From the NCBI RefSeq assembly GCF_000499845.2, contig NC_023753.2, forward strand, positions 15,453,030 to 15,517,029: 64,000 bases of DNA, written 5' to 3'. Shown piece by piece: positions 1-10,215 of the stretch. Below the pieces are notes generated by a model. That model was not told where the DNA came from, did not search any database, and worked only from the letters and a program-made list of their open reading frames with translations. Made by a program: the position numbers and the translations under genes. The DNA is from Phaseolus vulgaris. Its lineage: Eukaryota > Streptophyta > Magnoliopsida > Fabales > Fabaceae. Every line of letters begins with the position of its first letter. Position 1 is the stretch's first letter.

Positions 1-209
1 AGGACCAACTCGAAATTCGAATAGGTTAGAACACCTAAGCTCTTGTTCTAATATTGCTTCTGTTAACTGTTTCTGGGCGTTTTGTGCGTTGTGCACAAGA
101 CTTTGGTTTTATTTTTCTGCACACTTTATCTGCTTTGCTGTTGCATACTGCCTTATGCATTTATCTTCTCTCTGAACTAACCCATGCATTTTTGCTCTAT
201 GCAGATAAT

Positions 210-1733
210 ATGTTGGGCCAGGGCAAACTCGCTGAATTGAGGGCGCTCACCCGAACCCACGGGTTGGCAACGGGCTCTCAAACAGTGCCAAACTCGGTGG
301 TGGAGATCGCCGCCGCACAGGGTCGATCGCCACCTAAGGGCCCAGCTCCCTCCGATGTCCAACCCGCCGCCCAACGCAAAAAACTTGTCCTCAAAAGGCC
401 CAAAAGGAAAGCTCCCCAAGTAGTCCATGAGGAGGAGGAAGAAGACGACGAGGTCACCGAGGATGGCCTTGTTACGAAGAGGAAGAGGGTGGCACCTTCT
501 TCACCACCTGCCCCACCCCCTCTTCCAACATCAACACCTCCGTCCACGCCTGCTCCACCTCCAACTCTGCCATCTCCACCAGCTCCTGCCTCACCAGTCC
601 AAGCCATTCCATTGGCAACTGCGCCACCTGCGGTTGAGGCCCCCGAGCCAAACTTCATGGAGGACCCCCCGAGCGCCTCCACGCCATATGTATCAGCTGG
701 AGGGGGTCCTCCTTCAAATGCCTCAGCCGCAGATGTTGCTCCAATCGGGGATGAGGTTGCCCATACCTCTCCAATCCTGATTACCGAATCCCTGATGTCG
801 CCACCACGCCCAGAAGCGCCTACTGAAGAACCAACTAAAGAAGGTGGCGACGAAAACCAACAACAGGCCCACCCAGCGCCTCTACAAGCAGCAAACCTCC
901 CTCTTGAGGTCACGAGGATGTGGGAGCCTTTATCTGCCAAGCTGAAGACGATAGCAGAAGACATCCCCGCCATCATAACCAGAGCTGTGGAGAGCTCCAC
1001 CAGGAAGCTCCAGGATGACCTCTTCAACCTTAGAACTGAGAATAGCACCATGAGGGTTGAGGTGGAGAAGTTCTCCTTCAATCTGACACTCGCGGAGATT
1101 GAACACTCCTGAGTAGAAGATGCAATGAGTACCGAGCTCAGGGTGGCGCGCAAGGAGGCCACTGAACTCCGCCATAAGGTGCAGCAACTGGCTCAAGAAA
1201 AGATCGAACTAGAGAGCAAGAATGTTCCTTATCGCGTCAGGGTGGCTGACCTGGAGGCTCTCATAAAAAGTGACGCCGCCAAGGTGAAGAAACTGGAGCA
1301 AAGGTCAGCCGACCGGGAGATCTTCCTTGGCAAGGTGGAGAAGGCGAGGGATGACGCCATGGCTGAGCTCGACGAAGCCAACAAGGAAAAAGGGGAGCTT
1401 GCTGCTGAACTGGGCAAGGTGCAAGCAGAATCCAAGAAGGTTGCTGAAGACCTTCTCCAGGCTCAAGAAACCAACGAACAACTCAAGAAGCAAGTTGAAA
1501 AGCTGGAGCAGCAGAATAAGGGGCTGAAAGAACAAACTGAAGAACTCAAGAAACAGATTGAAGAGCTTAAGAAGCAAATTGAAGAACTTAATCTGAGCTC
1601 TGCCCAAATTCTGGCTGCTGGATTCGAGGCTGCACGGGAACAGTTCGCCTGCTTGTTCCCCGATCTGGATCTCAGCATGGTGTCACTTAATAATGAGGTG
1701 GTGGATGGAAAAGTGGTTCCCGCCGAAGACTAA
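210..1733 (+). pseudogene. Antisense ORF (aORF) of Tat-1, one internal stop
   Basis: This frame runs opposite to the element's own gag-pol. It is open from 54 but the first plausible start is the ATG at 210, just after a pyrimidine-rich stretch ending CTATGCAG, which looks like a splice acceptor; upstream sequence is then intron. The product is a basic N-terminus (RKKLVLKRPKRK), an acidic run near 430-460, a long Pro/Ser/Thr-rich linker (about 490-900), then a coiled coil (1125-1600) with repeated EELKKQI heptads, and a conserved tail FPDLDLS...EVVDGKVVP. A TGA at 1110-1112 breaks the frame; the two halves are in the same phase. The tail matches the aORF of Tat-2 (58164-59446). Function is unknown; Tat aORFs are known but uncharacterised. 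Confidence 0.75.
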
Positions 1734-2339
1734 TCAACTTACTCCATCCACTGCCCTTATACTTTCCTTTTGTGTATAACTTGTAATAAACTTTATATCT
1801 TCCCGTACATATGTTCTGAACTGATATTTACTTTTAATGACAAAGTCTGTGTATTTCCTCTTATGCCTTCTTCAACTGCTTTAACTTTCCTTGCACAGCT
1901 TGCTTCAAGAAATTAACTTAGCGATTTCGTAGGCACGATCTTATACTTAAATGTTTCGAACCACTTCAACTTCAAACGACAATCACCTTAACAACTCGTA
2001 ATCTTAAGGCAATTAACCTTAGCGTAAAAATTACTCTTCAAGCAACAAACTTTAACTCAACTACTGGCTTAAAACATTGCTTCACCCGATCTGCTTCATC
2101 AAAACGGGTTTTTTAACTTTCTCGCCACTGTTTGAACTTTTCCTGGTCGCCAAAGGCTCTTGGCGATCAGCTTCTTTCCGGCTTCATGCCTTGGCCATTG
2201 TTCTTTGATCTGGGGGTAGAGGCGCCTCTCGGATCCTCCTCTACCTTCCTGAACTTCAGGACGAAAGACCGGGTGGCTAGGCGCTCTCTTCGAACCTACC
2301 TTAGCCACCTTCCGAACTTCGTCCCCCCTTGACACCATA
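1734..2339. other. Tat-1 3' UTR, no gene seen
   Basis: About 600 bp between the aORF stop and the tandem repeats. No coding frame continues here and no homology to the other elements in the window was recognised. It belongs to the non-coding region between pol and aORF. Confidence 0.5.
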
Positions 2340-2485
2340 CCTGAACTCGTTCGAGACGAGAAGGATTTTATCTTGCCTGAACTCGCTCATGGGCGATAAG
2401 GTCTTTAACTCGCCTGAACTCGCCCATAGGCGAGAAGGTCTTCTAACTCGCCTGAACTCGCTCATAGGCGAGAAGGTCTTCTACT
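2340..2485. repeat. Tandem repeat, 36-38 bp x about 4
   Basis: Units begin at about 2340, 2376, 2413 and 2451 and share the core CCTGAACTCGCTCATAGGCG followed by AGAAGGTCTT. This is the first of three different tandem arrays in the 3' UTR of Tat-1. Variable tandem arrays at this site are known in Tat/Ogre elements. Confidence 0.85.
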
Positions 2486-2680
2486 TGCCTCTACATTGCC
2501 CCAGGGGTTACATCTTCTCGCCCCCAGAAACACCGAGGACTTTTCGCTGATGCCTCTACATTGCTCCAAGGGTTACATCTTCTCGCCCCCAGAAACACTG
2601 AGGACTTTTCACTGGTGCCTCTACATTGCCCCAGGGGTTACATCTTCTCGCCCCCAGAAACACTGAGGACTTTTCACTCT
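2486..2680. repeat. Tandem repeat, 65 bp x 3
   Basis: Units begin at 2486, 2551 and 2616 with TGCCTCTACATTGCCCCAGG and end in GAGGACTTTTC. They are nearly identical, so amplification is more recent than the decay of the surrounding gene. Unit length and core differ from the arrays on either side, though all three share a GAGGAC/AGGTC-CTTT tail. Confidence 0.9.
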
Positions 2681-2760
2681 TCCTCGCCTGCACTCGCTCG
2701 ACGACGAGGAGGTCTTTAACTCGCCTCAGGACGCGCGAGGGCGTGAGGTCTTTTAACTAG

Positions 2761-3036
2761 TGCCTCCGATCGCCGAAAGACGATGAGGACTTTAACTCTA
2801 ACTCGTGCCTCCGATCGCCGAAAGACGATGAGGACTTAGAACTTTAACTGATGCCTCCGATCGCCGAAAAACGATGAGGACTTAAAACTTTTAACTGATG
2901 CCTCCGATCGCCGAAAAACTATTAGGACTTAAAACTTTAACTGACGCCTCCGATCGCCGAAAAACGATTAGGACTTAAAACTTTAACTGATGCCTCCGAT
3001 CGCCGAAAAACGATCAGGAATTAAAACTTTTTAGAA
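2761..3036. repeat. Tandem repeat, 45-47 bp x 6
   Basis: Units start at 2761, 2806, 2852, 2899, 2945 and 2991 with the core TGCCTCCGATCGCCGAAAGA followed by CGATGAGGACTT. Small changes separate the units. Third array of the Tat-1 3' UTR. Confidence 0.92.
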
Positions 3037-3150
3037 AGCATGCAATATATCTTTAACTTGCCTTAAGTCACATATAAGTGACAAGGTCTTTCTTCAAAAC
3101 TTTCTGAAAACAACAGGCACGCAATCTAAAACAACTTGTACTTTGAAAAC

Positions 3151-3210
3151 TTCTCTTTATTGGGTGGCCTCATTAAAAACCCTCTTTAGGGAGAAAAGAG
3201 TGCCCCCTTC
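3151..3210 (-). other. Conserved hairpin-bearing block just after pol (Tat-1)
   Basis: On the minus strand this block contains GGGGGCACTCTTTTCTCCCT, then AAAGAGGG, TTTTTAATGAGGCCACCC. The same block lies at 57254-57312 in Tat-2, at the same place relative to the integrase stop, although the rest of the 3' UTRs have diverged. CCCT-AAAG-AGGG can pair as a short hairpin followed by T residues. Role unknown. Confidence 0.65.
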
Positions 3211-3270
3211 AAACTGTTTTAACAGAGACATTGTAATGTAACTTTGTGTTTATCTTTACTTACAAAGTTC

Positions 3271-4749
3271 TCAACTGTAATACAACTTCAGGTGCGTGGC
3301 GTTCCAGGTGCGAGGAATCGCCCCTCCTTCCAATGTCTCTAAGCGGTAGGCGCCGTTCCCGAGCGCCTCGGTTATTCTGAACGGTCCAGTCCACTTGGGC
3401 GACAGTTTATTCTCCATCTCGTACTGGTGGGCTTTCCTCATCACCAGGTCGCCTTCTCTAAACTGTCTCGGCCTCACCTTCGAGTTATATCTTCGTTCAA
3501 TCCTTCTCTTCACCGCTTCAGCCTTCAATCTTGCCTCTTCCCTGACCTCATCCAGTAGATCCAGGTTCAGCCTTCTCTCTTCATTCGAGTCTTCCTCTAC
3601 GAAGTTCTGGAATCTCGGCGAGCTCTCCTGGATCTCTACTGGAATCATTGCATCACACCCATAGACCAAGCTGAACGGGGTCTCATGGGTTCCTGACTGC
3701 TCGGTGGTGTGGTACGCCCAGACTATACGGGGTACCTCCTCAGCCCAGCTTCCCTTGGCTTTCTCTAGCCTTCTCTTCAAACCTCTCAGCAACACCCGAT
3801 TAGCTGACTCCACCTGGCCATTTGTCTGAGGGTGCTCGACGGATGCAAACACTTGTTGAATTCCTACCCCTTCGCAAAGCTTCTTCAACAGGTGGCTTGC
3901 AAACTGAGTCCCATTGTCCGACACCAGGCGCTTAGGCACTCCAAACCGACACACAATGTTCTTCCACACGAAACCTTCGATCTTGTGTGCGGTGATCTGG
4001 GCCACTGGTTCTGCTTCGATCCACTTGGTGAAATACTCAATCGCCACCACCAAGTACTTCATCTGCCTGATCGCCAGCGGGAAAGGTCCCAGGATGTCTA
4101 TTCCCCAGGTATGAAACGGCCAAGGGCTGTAGATCGACTTCAACTCCTCGGGAGGCGCCTTTTGCCAATCGGCGTGCTGTTGGCATTGTTTGCAACACTG
4201 GGCATACTTCTTGCAGTCTTCTCTCATCGATGGCCAGTAGTAACCTGCACGGAGAGTCCTCGCGGCCAGAGCTCAACCCCCGACGTGGCTTCCGCATATA
4301 CCTTCGTGGATCTCTGCCATGATTCTCGTGCACTTCTCGCCATGTACGCATTCCAGGAGTGGGTGAGTGAACCCAAACCTGTACAGATCGCCATCAATCA
4401 ACGTGTACTTGGTAGAATTTTTCTTTACCTTCCTAGCCTCTGTTGGATCCAGTGGGAGGAGGCCATCTGCCAGGCACCGCTTGTACTGTGTTATCCAGGT
4501 GTCTGGCTCATGGATAGCGCACACCTGCGTCATGTTCACCTTCTCTCCTCGACATGCTCTAACTCTCGGCAATCTCAGAGTTTCTTGCGTCAGGGACTTA
4601 TGACTTCTCGCTGCTTTCTCCGTCGACTTGCTTATCTGAAGAACCAGGTGATCTGCCACAAATGCTCTTGGCGTCTTCAGAGTTTCTTGAATCACCGTCC
4701 TCTGTCTACCCCCCTTGCCTGAACTGGCGAGCTTAGCTAGCAAGTCAGC
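3271..4749 (-). pseudogene. Integrase region of Tat-1 pol
   Basis: C-terminal part of the polyprotein; inserts element cDNA into the genome. Visible in order are an HHCC zinc-binding region (HEGICGSHVGG ... CCKQCQQHA), the DDE core (GIDILGPF, VSDNGTQF, GQVESANR) and a C-terminal GPF module (LSPKWTGPFRITEALG), ending in HLKLYYS and a stop at 3271. A TGA at 4273-4275 interrupts the zinc-binding part where Tat-2 has an Arg codon, consistent with CGA to TGA decay. Otherwise the frame is continuous with the upstream archaeal-type RNase H. No separate start is expected. Confidence 0.93.
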
Positions 4750-5171
4750 TCAGGCATTTTGCTCTCTGGGCACATGCACTACCTCAAAGGAGGCAAAGGA
4801 ACTCTTCAATTCCTGCACATACTCCAAGTAAGCCGCCATTTGTGGATCTTTAGCCTGGAACTCGCCTGTTACTTGCCCTGTGACTAGCAGCGAGTCACTC
4901 TTAGCCATTAGCACCCTGGCTCCCATCTCTTTGGCCAGCAAAATCCCGGCGATCAGCGCCTCATATTCTGCTTGATTGTTACTGGCTTTGAAGGCAAATC
5001 TCAAAGATTGTTCGATCAGCACGCCGTTGGGTCCTTCCAAAATGACTCCAGCACCGCTACCCTGCTGGTTCGACGATCCATCCACCGAGAGTACCCAACG
5101 AAAATCGTCCCCTTCAACTCGTGCCGCCTCAGATGAGAGCTCAACCACGAAATCCGCAAAGATTTGCCCCT
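4750..5171 (-). pseudogene. Archaeal-type RNase H domain (aRNH) of Tat-1
   Basis: This second RNase H lies between the gypsy RNase H and integrase, an arrangement known for Tat elements. The catalytic acidic residues can be seen: Asp in LSVDGSSNQQGSG, Glu in NNQAEYEALIAG and Asp in AKSDSLLVTGQ. A TGA at 4750-4752 replaces an Arg codon (NA-R-ADLLAKL in Tat-2). Upstream, a roughly 7-nt deletion near 5170-5185 relative to Tat-2 shifts the frame away from reverse transcriptase. Confidence 0.9.
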
Positions 5172-5858
5172 TGATCGGGCCTCATATTTAATATCAAACT
5201 CTGACAATTCTACTGCCCACTTCACCATCCTTCCCGCAACGTCAGGCTTCTTCAAGACCTTCTGGATGGGCAGGTCAGTCATCACCAGTATGGTGAAGCT
5301 ATGGAAATAGTGGCGCAACCTCCTCGCCGAGAATACCACAGCCAGCGCAGCCTTTTCCAGGGCCTGATATCTCGTCTCGGGGCCCTGCAACACCTTACTC
5401 ACAAAATAAATAGGCTTCTGAGCCTGATCTTGATCCTGGGCGAGCACCGCACTCACCGCCCTCTCAGTTATAGCAAAATACAACCTGAGAGGGGTTCCCA
5501 CCAGCGGTTTGCACAAAACCGGCGAGCTCGCCAGATACTCCTTCAGCTTGACGAAGGCTTCCTCGCACTCCTTCGTCCAAACAAACTTATTATTGCGCCT
5601 CAAGCACTGAAAATAGGGATGGCCCTTTTCTCCGCTAGCTGACACGAAGCGAGACAGGGCTGCCATCCGACCTGTTAGCTGCTGGACTTCTTTCACCGTA
5701 GCTGGGCTCCTCATCGCCGAGATGGCGGCACACTTATCAGGGTTGGCCTCTATGCCTCTTTCAGTCAAGAGGAAACCCAAAAACTTTCCAGCCTCCACGC
5801 CGAAAATGCATTTCTCTGGATTAAGCTTTAATCTGAACTTGGCGATCGTCGTGAACAA
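5172..5858 (-). pseudogene. RT thumb/connection and gypsy RNase H of Tat-1
   Basis: Continues reverse transcriptase after a TAA at 5859-5861 that replaces a Glu codon (ADLE-E-LFTTIAKF in Tat-2 and Tat-3). It holds the LNPEKCIFGV region, the connection region and a degenerate RNase H. The usual first catalytic Asp is missing (YFAITERAVSAVLAQ), whereas the second site (ALEKAALAVV) and third (VMTDLPIQ) remain. The frame is lost after EFDIKYEA. Confidence 0.88.
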
Positions 5859-7740
5859 TTATTCCAAGTCTGCAACGTGCTTGCTCTTTTCCGGCGAGGT
5901 CACGACCATGTCATCGACGTACGCTTGCACGTTCCTTCCCAGCATCGGTGCAAGTACTCGATCCATCAGCCTCTGGTACGTGGCCCCCGCGTTCTTCAGC
6001 CCAAACGGCATCACCTTATAGCAATAGCACGATCTCTCCGTCATGAAGGCTGTCTTCTCTTCATCCATGGGATGCATCTTGATCTGATTGTACCCCGAGA
6101 AGGCATCCACGAAGCTCAGCAACTTACACCCTGCAGCACTATCTACTAGGGCGTCTATGCTTGGTAAAGGATACGAATCCTTTGGGCAAGCTTTGTTCAG
6201 GTCAGTGAAATCGGCGCACATGCGCCATTTCCCGTTACTCTTCTTCACCAGCACGACATTTGCCAGCCATTCAGGGTACTGGACTTCCCTGATGTGGCCT
6301 GCGGCGAGGAGTTTCTGTGTTTCGTCCCTGATCGCCTGCCTCCTCTCCTCGTTGAACTTTCTTCTTCTTTGTCGTACTGGTCTCACCAAGTTATCCATCG
6401 CCAGATGATGGCACAAGAAGTCGGGGTCGATCCCGGGCATGTCCGAAGCGGACCATGCAAACGCGTCCAGATGCCGCTCAATCACCTTGGCGATCTGGTC
6501 CTGGAGCTCAACCTCCAGGGATCTTCCCAGCTTGAAGATCTTTCCCCCGATTTCTCTCTCGAGCCACTGCTCGACGGGTTTTGGTCTGGTTTCTCTGGCG
6601 ATCACCGCCCTGGCGATTCCCAGTTCTCTCGCTTCCTCAGGGCGATTCCTTGCCTCTTCCTCTTCCAGACCGGCATTCCCCTCCCCTAGCTCAGCATCCA
6701 CCATCTCCACGTCCCTTCCGGCGGTCTCCTCTGTTACCGTCGATCTAGGCTTCACACCAGGAGGTGGGGTGGTCGTTACGTAACTCACCGATCTCTTGTT
6801 TTTCAGGCTATTCTCATAGCACTTCTTTGCTTCCTTTTGATCGGATTTGATGGTGATAACCACCCCCTCCATGGACGGCAACTTCACCTTCATGTGCCGG
6901 GTCGACGGTATGGCACCTATCCTGTTGAGCGTGGGCCTTCCCAACAGGATGTTGTATGCTGAAGGAGCGTTTACAACGAGGTATTTGATTTTCTCCGTTC
7001 TTGAACCCGCCACATCTGTAAACGTTGTCCTCAATTCTATGTACCCCCTGACCTCCACCTGGTCACCAGCGAACCCATACAAACACCCTCCATAGGGCCT
7101 CAGCTGGTCAAGGGGCAGCTCTAGCTGCGTGAAAGTCGGCCAAAACATCACATATGCCGAGCTTCCTTGGTCCACCAGCACCCTGTGGACCTTTCTTCCT
7201 GCCGTGATCAACGAGATGACTATGGGATCGTTGTCATGAGGCACAACGTCCCGAAGATCTTGCCTGGTGAACGTAATGTCCACATCCGGCGAGTGATCTT
7301 CAAACATATCCACCGTCATCACAGACCTCGCATACCTCTTCCTCTGTGATGCGGTGCATCCACCACCCGAGAAACCTCCTGTAATGGTGTGGATTTCTCC
7401 GTGTGTAGGCATCTCGTGCTGCTGAGCCTCTCCACCTGCTGGTTGGGAGCTCGACGCGCCCCCCGTCCTTCTGTCCAGCAAATAGTCATTTAGGAACCCG
7501 CTCTTTACCAGATCGTCGAGCTGGTATCCTAATGCTAAGCACGAGTCCACTGTATGGCCAAAGCCCTGGTGAAACTCACACCAGGCATCTGACTTTGGTC
7601 CCAGCACCCTGTCGCCCACCTTTTCTGGCGCCTTCAACCTAGCGGATATATTGGGAATGGCGATCAGATCCGCCAATCCCATGACAAACTTGTGCTTAGG
7701 CGGGCGATTGTATTCCCGGCGTGCTGGTTGCTTGGCCCCT
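5859..7740 (-). pseudogene. Protease and reverse transcriptase of Tat-1 pol
   Basis: Single long frame. From its N-terminus: a Cys/His cluster (CEFHQGFGHTVDSC) shared with Tat-2 and Tat-3, the aspartic protease with VLVDQGSS near 7155-7185 and ILLGRPTLN downstream, an acidic linker, and reverse transcriptase with FSGYNQIKMHP, FMTERSCYCYKVMPFGLKNA and the YVDDMVV catalytic motif near 5901-5925. It is in a different frame from gag, while the same junction is in one frame in Tat-3, so a 1-nt indel near 7725-7750 probably separated them. It ends at the nonsense codon 5859-5861. Confidence 0.92.
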
Positions 7741-8685
7741 GCCCTTCTTCTTCCTTGGATCATAAGGATGGCGAGTCCTCTGATCCCTCCTGGTCGTCGC
7801 TGTCTCCAGCACCCTCTGTGGCTGGATCCTGGTCTGGGCGCGTGGCCTAGTGGGGGCCACGCTTCCTCTATTCTCGGCGACTTCGCTCTCGTCGGCGATG
7901 TGGGCCACCGCAAGTCGCTTGACCTCAGCAAACGTGGCTGGGTGTGCCCTGATCAACGCCTCGCAGAATGGTCCCGGCAACACGCCCTTCTTAAATGCAT
8001 AGACTAGCATTTCTTCATCTTTGGCCGGCGATCTGACCATTTGCGCTCCAAAGCGATTTAGGTAGTCCCTGAGGGAGTCCCCCTGATACTGCCTTATATC
8101 AAACAGGTCGTAAGACACCCTGGGCGGTGCCTTATTCACGATGTACTGCTCGACGAAAATCTTCGAGAACTGTTGAAAACTGGTTATGTGACCGTTAGGC
8201 AGGCTCACAAACCATTCCAGCGCCGTTCCCTGGAGCGTGCTCACAAACATCTTGCAATACACGGCGTCTGATCCCCCTGACAGCATCATCTGCGTATGGA
8301 ACGTGGTGAGATGAGCTTCAGGATCCTCCACGCCGGTGAAAACAGCCTTAACCGGAACCACGCTCGCAGGAATGGGTGTGTCAGTAATCGCCTGATCGAA
8401 AGGCATAGGAAAAACACGAGGTGGCGACGACGGCGCGACCTCTTCAGCAACAGGACGCCCCTGCTGCTCCTGAAGAGCTTGACGCAGCTCCTCAGTCACC
8501 TTGCTAAGCTTGTCATTCCTGGCCCGAGAGGCGGCCAGGTCCTCGTGCATTCTCGCCTGTTCTATGCGCGAGGCTTCCACAGTTGCCTGCAACGAGCGCA
8601 TAATTTCTACCATCTGCGCCATGGTCATGGCGGCGGCGCCTTCAGCAGTGACGGGCGCAACTGGACTTGAACGATTGCTTCTCAT
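7740..8685 (-). pseudogene. Gag of Tat-1
   Basis: Structural protein of the virus-like particle. The start at 8685 (MRSNRSSPVAPV) is preferred over upstream Met codons because it aligns with the Tat-3 start (MPRNRQPSPAP). An N-terminal coiled coil (MAQMVEIMRSLQATVEASR) precedes the retrotransposon Gag domain (EDPEAHLTTFHTQMMLSGG ... ALEWFVSLPNGHITSF ... FKKGVLPGPFCEAL). The reading frame is intact up to the frameshift near 7740. About 8 in 10 residues look shared with Tat-3. Confidence 0.92.
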
Positions 8686-9076
8686 TTTTCTCATGAAACT
8701 TAGCGAATCACAGAATGCAGCGAACAACACTTACTTCAGCTACGATCGACTCAGTGATCAATCGAAAAAAACTCCGCAAGAAAACTCAAGAACACCGCGA
8801 ACCTACAAAGAAACCTGCAACGACACCAGAAACCACCGCTTCTCCTACGGATAACCAAACGAGCGAAAGAACTCAAACTCCACCGAACAAATCACGCGTA
8901 AACAGCAGAAAACCTCACTTCACCGATCAAAAATCTAAACGAACGGTATAAATCGCGAAATCACCGAACAAATCTCAAGCGAACAGCGAACGATGGTTGC
9001 ACCAGCACACAACCACGCAGAAAACTACGAAAACCTCCAAGAACTCACGCTGTGGATGAGAGCAAGTTTTACACGG
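8686..9076 (-). other. Tat-1 5' leader, no gene seen
   Basis: About 390 bp between PBS and gag, A/C-rich on the plus strand, with no supported ORF. Packaging and translation-control signals would be expected here but cannot be identified by eye. Confidence 0.5.
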
Positions 9077-9095
9077 CCCCACGGTGGGCGCCTGA
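9077..9095 (-). other. Primer binding site of Tat-1
   Basis: Minus strand TCAGGCGCCCACCGTGGGG directly follows the 5' LTR. The same GGCGCCCACCGTGGGG core follows the LTRs at 20589, 51801 and (one change) 60786, so it is the priming site of this lineage. Confidence 0.88.
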
Positions 9096-9899
9096 TGATC
9101 CTGCCTGTTGACCAGGACGCAAGAACCTTGCCTCGTCAAAGGATCGGCGTGTGCACCGCTTCTAACGTCCGTCCTTCTTCAGAATCCACCTCAAGAACCT
9201 GCAAAAGAACAGAGTGGCGCCGCTGTGGCCGATCGCACTCCAACGCCCAAGTCAGCGACTGAATCACCAAATACTAAGAGAAAACTAAGAACAGGAACCG
9301 TGCAAAATTCTCTCTCAGCGTACTCAAGTTCTCGCAAGCGTAAAGAGTGTAATCTGAACGTGCGTACCTCAGAAAGTTCGTTGAGAACTCTTATATACCT
9401 GGTCACTTTCTCTCTCCTGGCAGTTACAGACCTGGACACGTGGCTCGCATCCAGTCGTACACGTGCCACCATCTGGAGCCTCCTTGACTTGGGCGCTGCT
9501 TCTGACTCTCTTTTTGGCTAAGTTACTTATGCATGGTACTGCCCAGTGCATAGCTAACTTGGGAGCGCGATCTCTACTGGAATTGGCGAGTTAGGGTGCT
9601 CTCGTACACCTTCCCTGTGGTCTCGCCGGCCGCCTTCATAATCTGCACCACCTTCATCTTCGGCGATGCGCTTGCTCTGGCGATCTCCAATCACTTGGTC
9701 GCCTGAGTTTACCATCTGGCGACTTCATCTTCAACTGGGCGATCGCCTGGTATGCTGGAGATCGGAGCACGCCAACTTAATAACTGGCGATTACACGAAT
9801 CCCCCGACTTCCTTCCCTTCTGCAACTCTGGCGCCTTGTCAACACGCCTACTCTGTGGCTTGGTGCCACGTCATCACTTCCGACTACCAGGGCGGTACA
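9096..9899 (-). repeat. 5' LTR of Tat-1 (804 bp)
   Basis: Plus-strand ends are TGATCCTGCC and GGGCGGTACA. It aligns end to end with the solo LTR at 44182-44985, which also is 804 bp and has target duplications, so both borders are secure. On the sense (minus) strand a TATATAAG box lies at about 9391-9398. CTTGG follows at 9900-9904. Confidence 0.95.
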
Positions 9900-10215
9900 C
9901 TTGGTGATATCTTTGGTCACGGTTATAGCTCTCTTCATGAGAATGATGGTGAGGCCTCCTTCTTCTATGTTCCTCTTCACGGCCATGATCATTGGAAGAA
10001 CCTCTAGATGATGGTGTATGAGAATGACGTTCTCCATTGATTGATTTAGAGGACCTAGTTTGCTTCATTTCAACTCTTTGTAATCTTTCCTTCAACTTTC
10101 TTATAGCTTCATTATTGAGATTAATGGTTCGTTTTGCCTTTTTTAATTCATCAAGAGCAGAAGCTTTGCTAGAAGAATGCTGTTTGGAAGAACCACTGCT
10201 GGAATATGAAGCCAT
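9900..10215 (-). pseudogene. Gag N-terminus of CRM-like element, cut by Tat-1
   Basis: Starts at MASYSSSGSSKQ and runs through a coiled-coil stretch (ALDELKKAKRTINLNNEA...) into a His/Arg/Ser-rich linker. The native frame stops at the Tat-1 LTR border (9899); the last residues of the frame are LTR sequence. A similar N-terminus (MAYLSSGVSSKLQSPKK) occurs at 25564. Confidence 0.7.

Larger units (their letters stand above)
1..9899 (-). mobile_element. Tat-lineage Ty3/gypsy element Tat-1, 3' LTR beyond left edge
   Basis: Reading the minus strand from 9899, the order is 5' LTR (9096-9899), primer binding site, gag, protease, reverse transcriptase, RNase H, archaeal-type RNase H, integrase, a repeat-rich 3' UTR and an ORF in the opposite orientation (210-1733). 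Gag-pol plus an antisense ORF between pol and the 3' LTR is typical of the plant Tat lineage. The element sits inside the gag reading frame of a CRM-like element; CTTGG at 9900-9904 is the candidate target duplication, its partner being outside the window. Frameshifts and at least three nonsense codons make it non-autonomous. Confidence 0.9.

Noticed and set aside
278..1162. 294-codon minus-strand frame opposite the Tat-1 aORF
   Set aside because: Serine/glycine-rich shadow of the Pro-rich coding strand; the plus strand has the conserved tail and coiled coil.
2340..3036. CRISPR-like repeat arrangement
   Set aside because: Units are adjacent tandem repeats without unique spacers, in a plant retrotransposon UTR.
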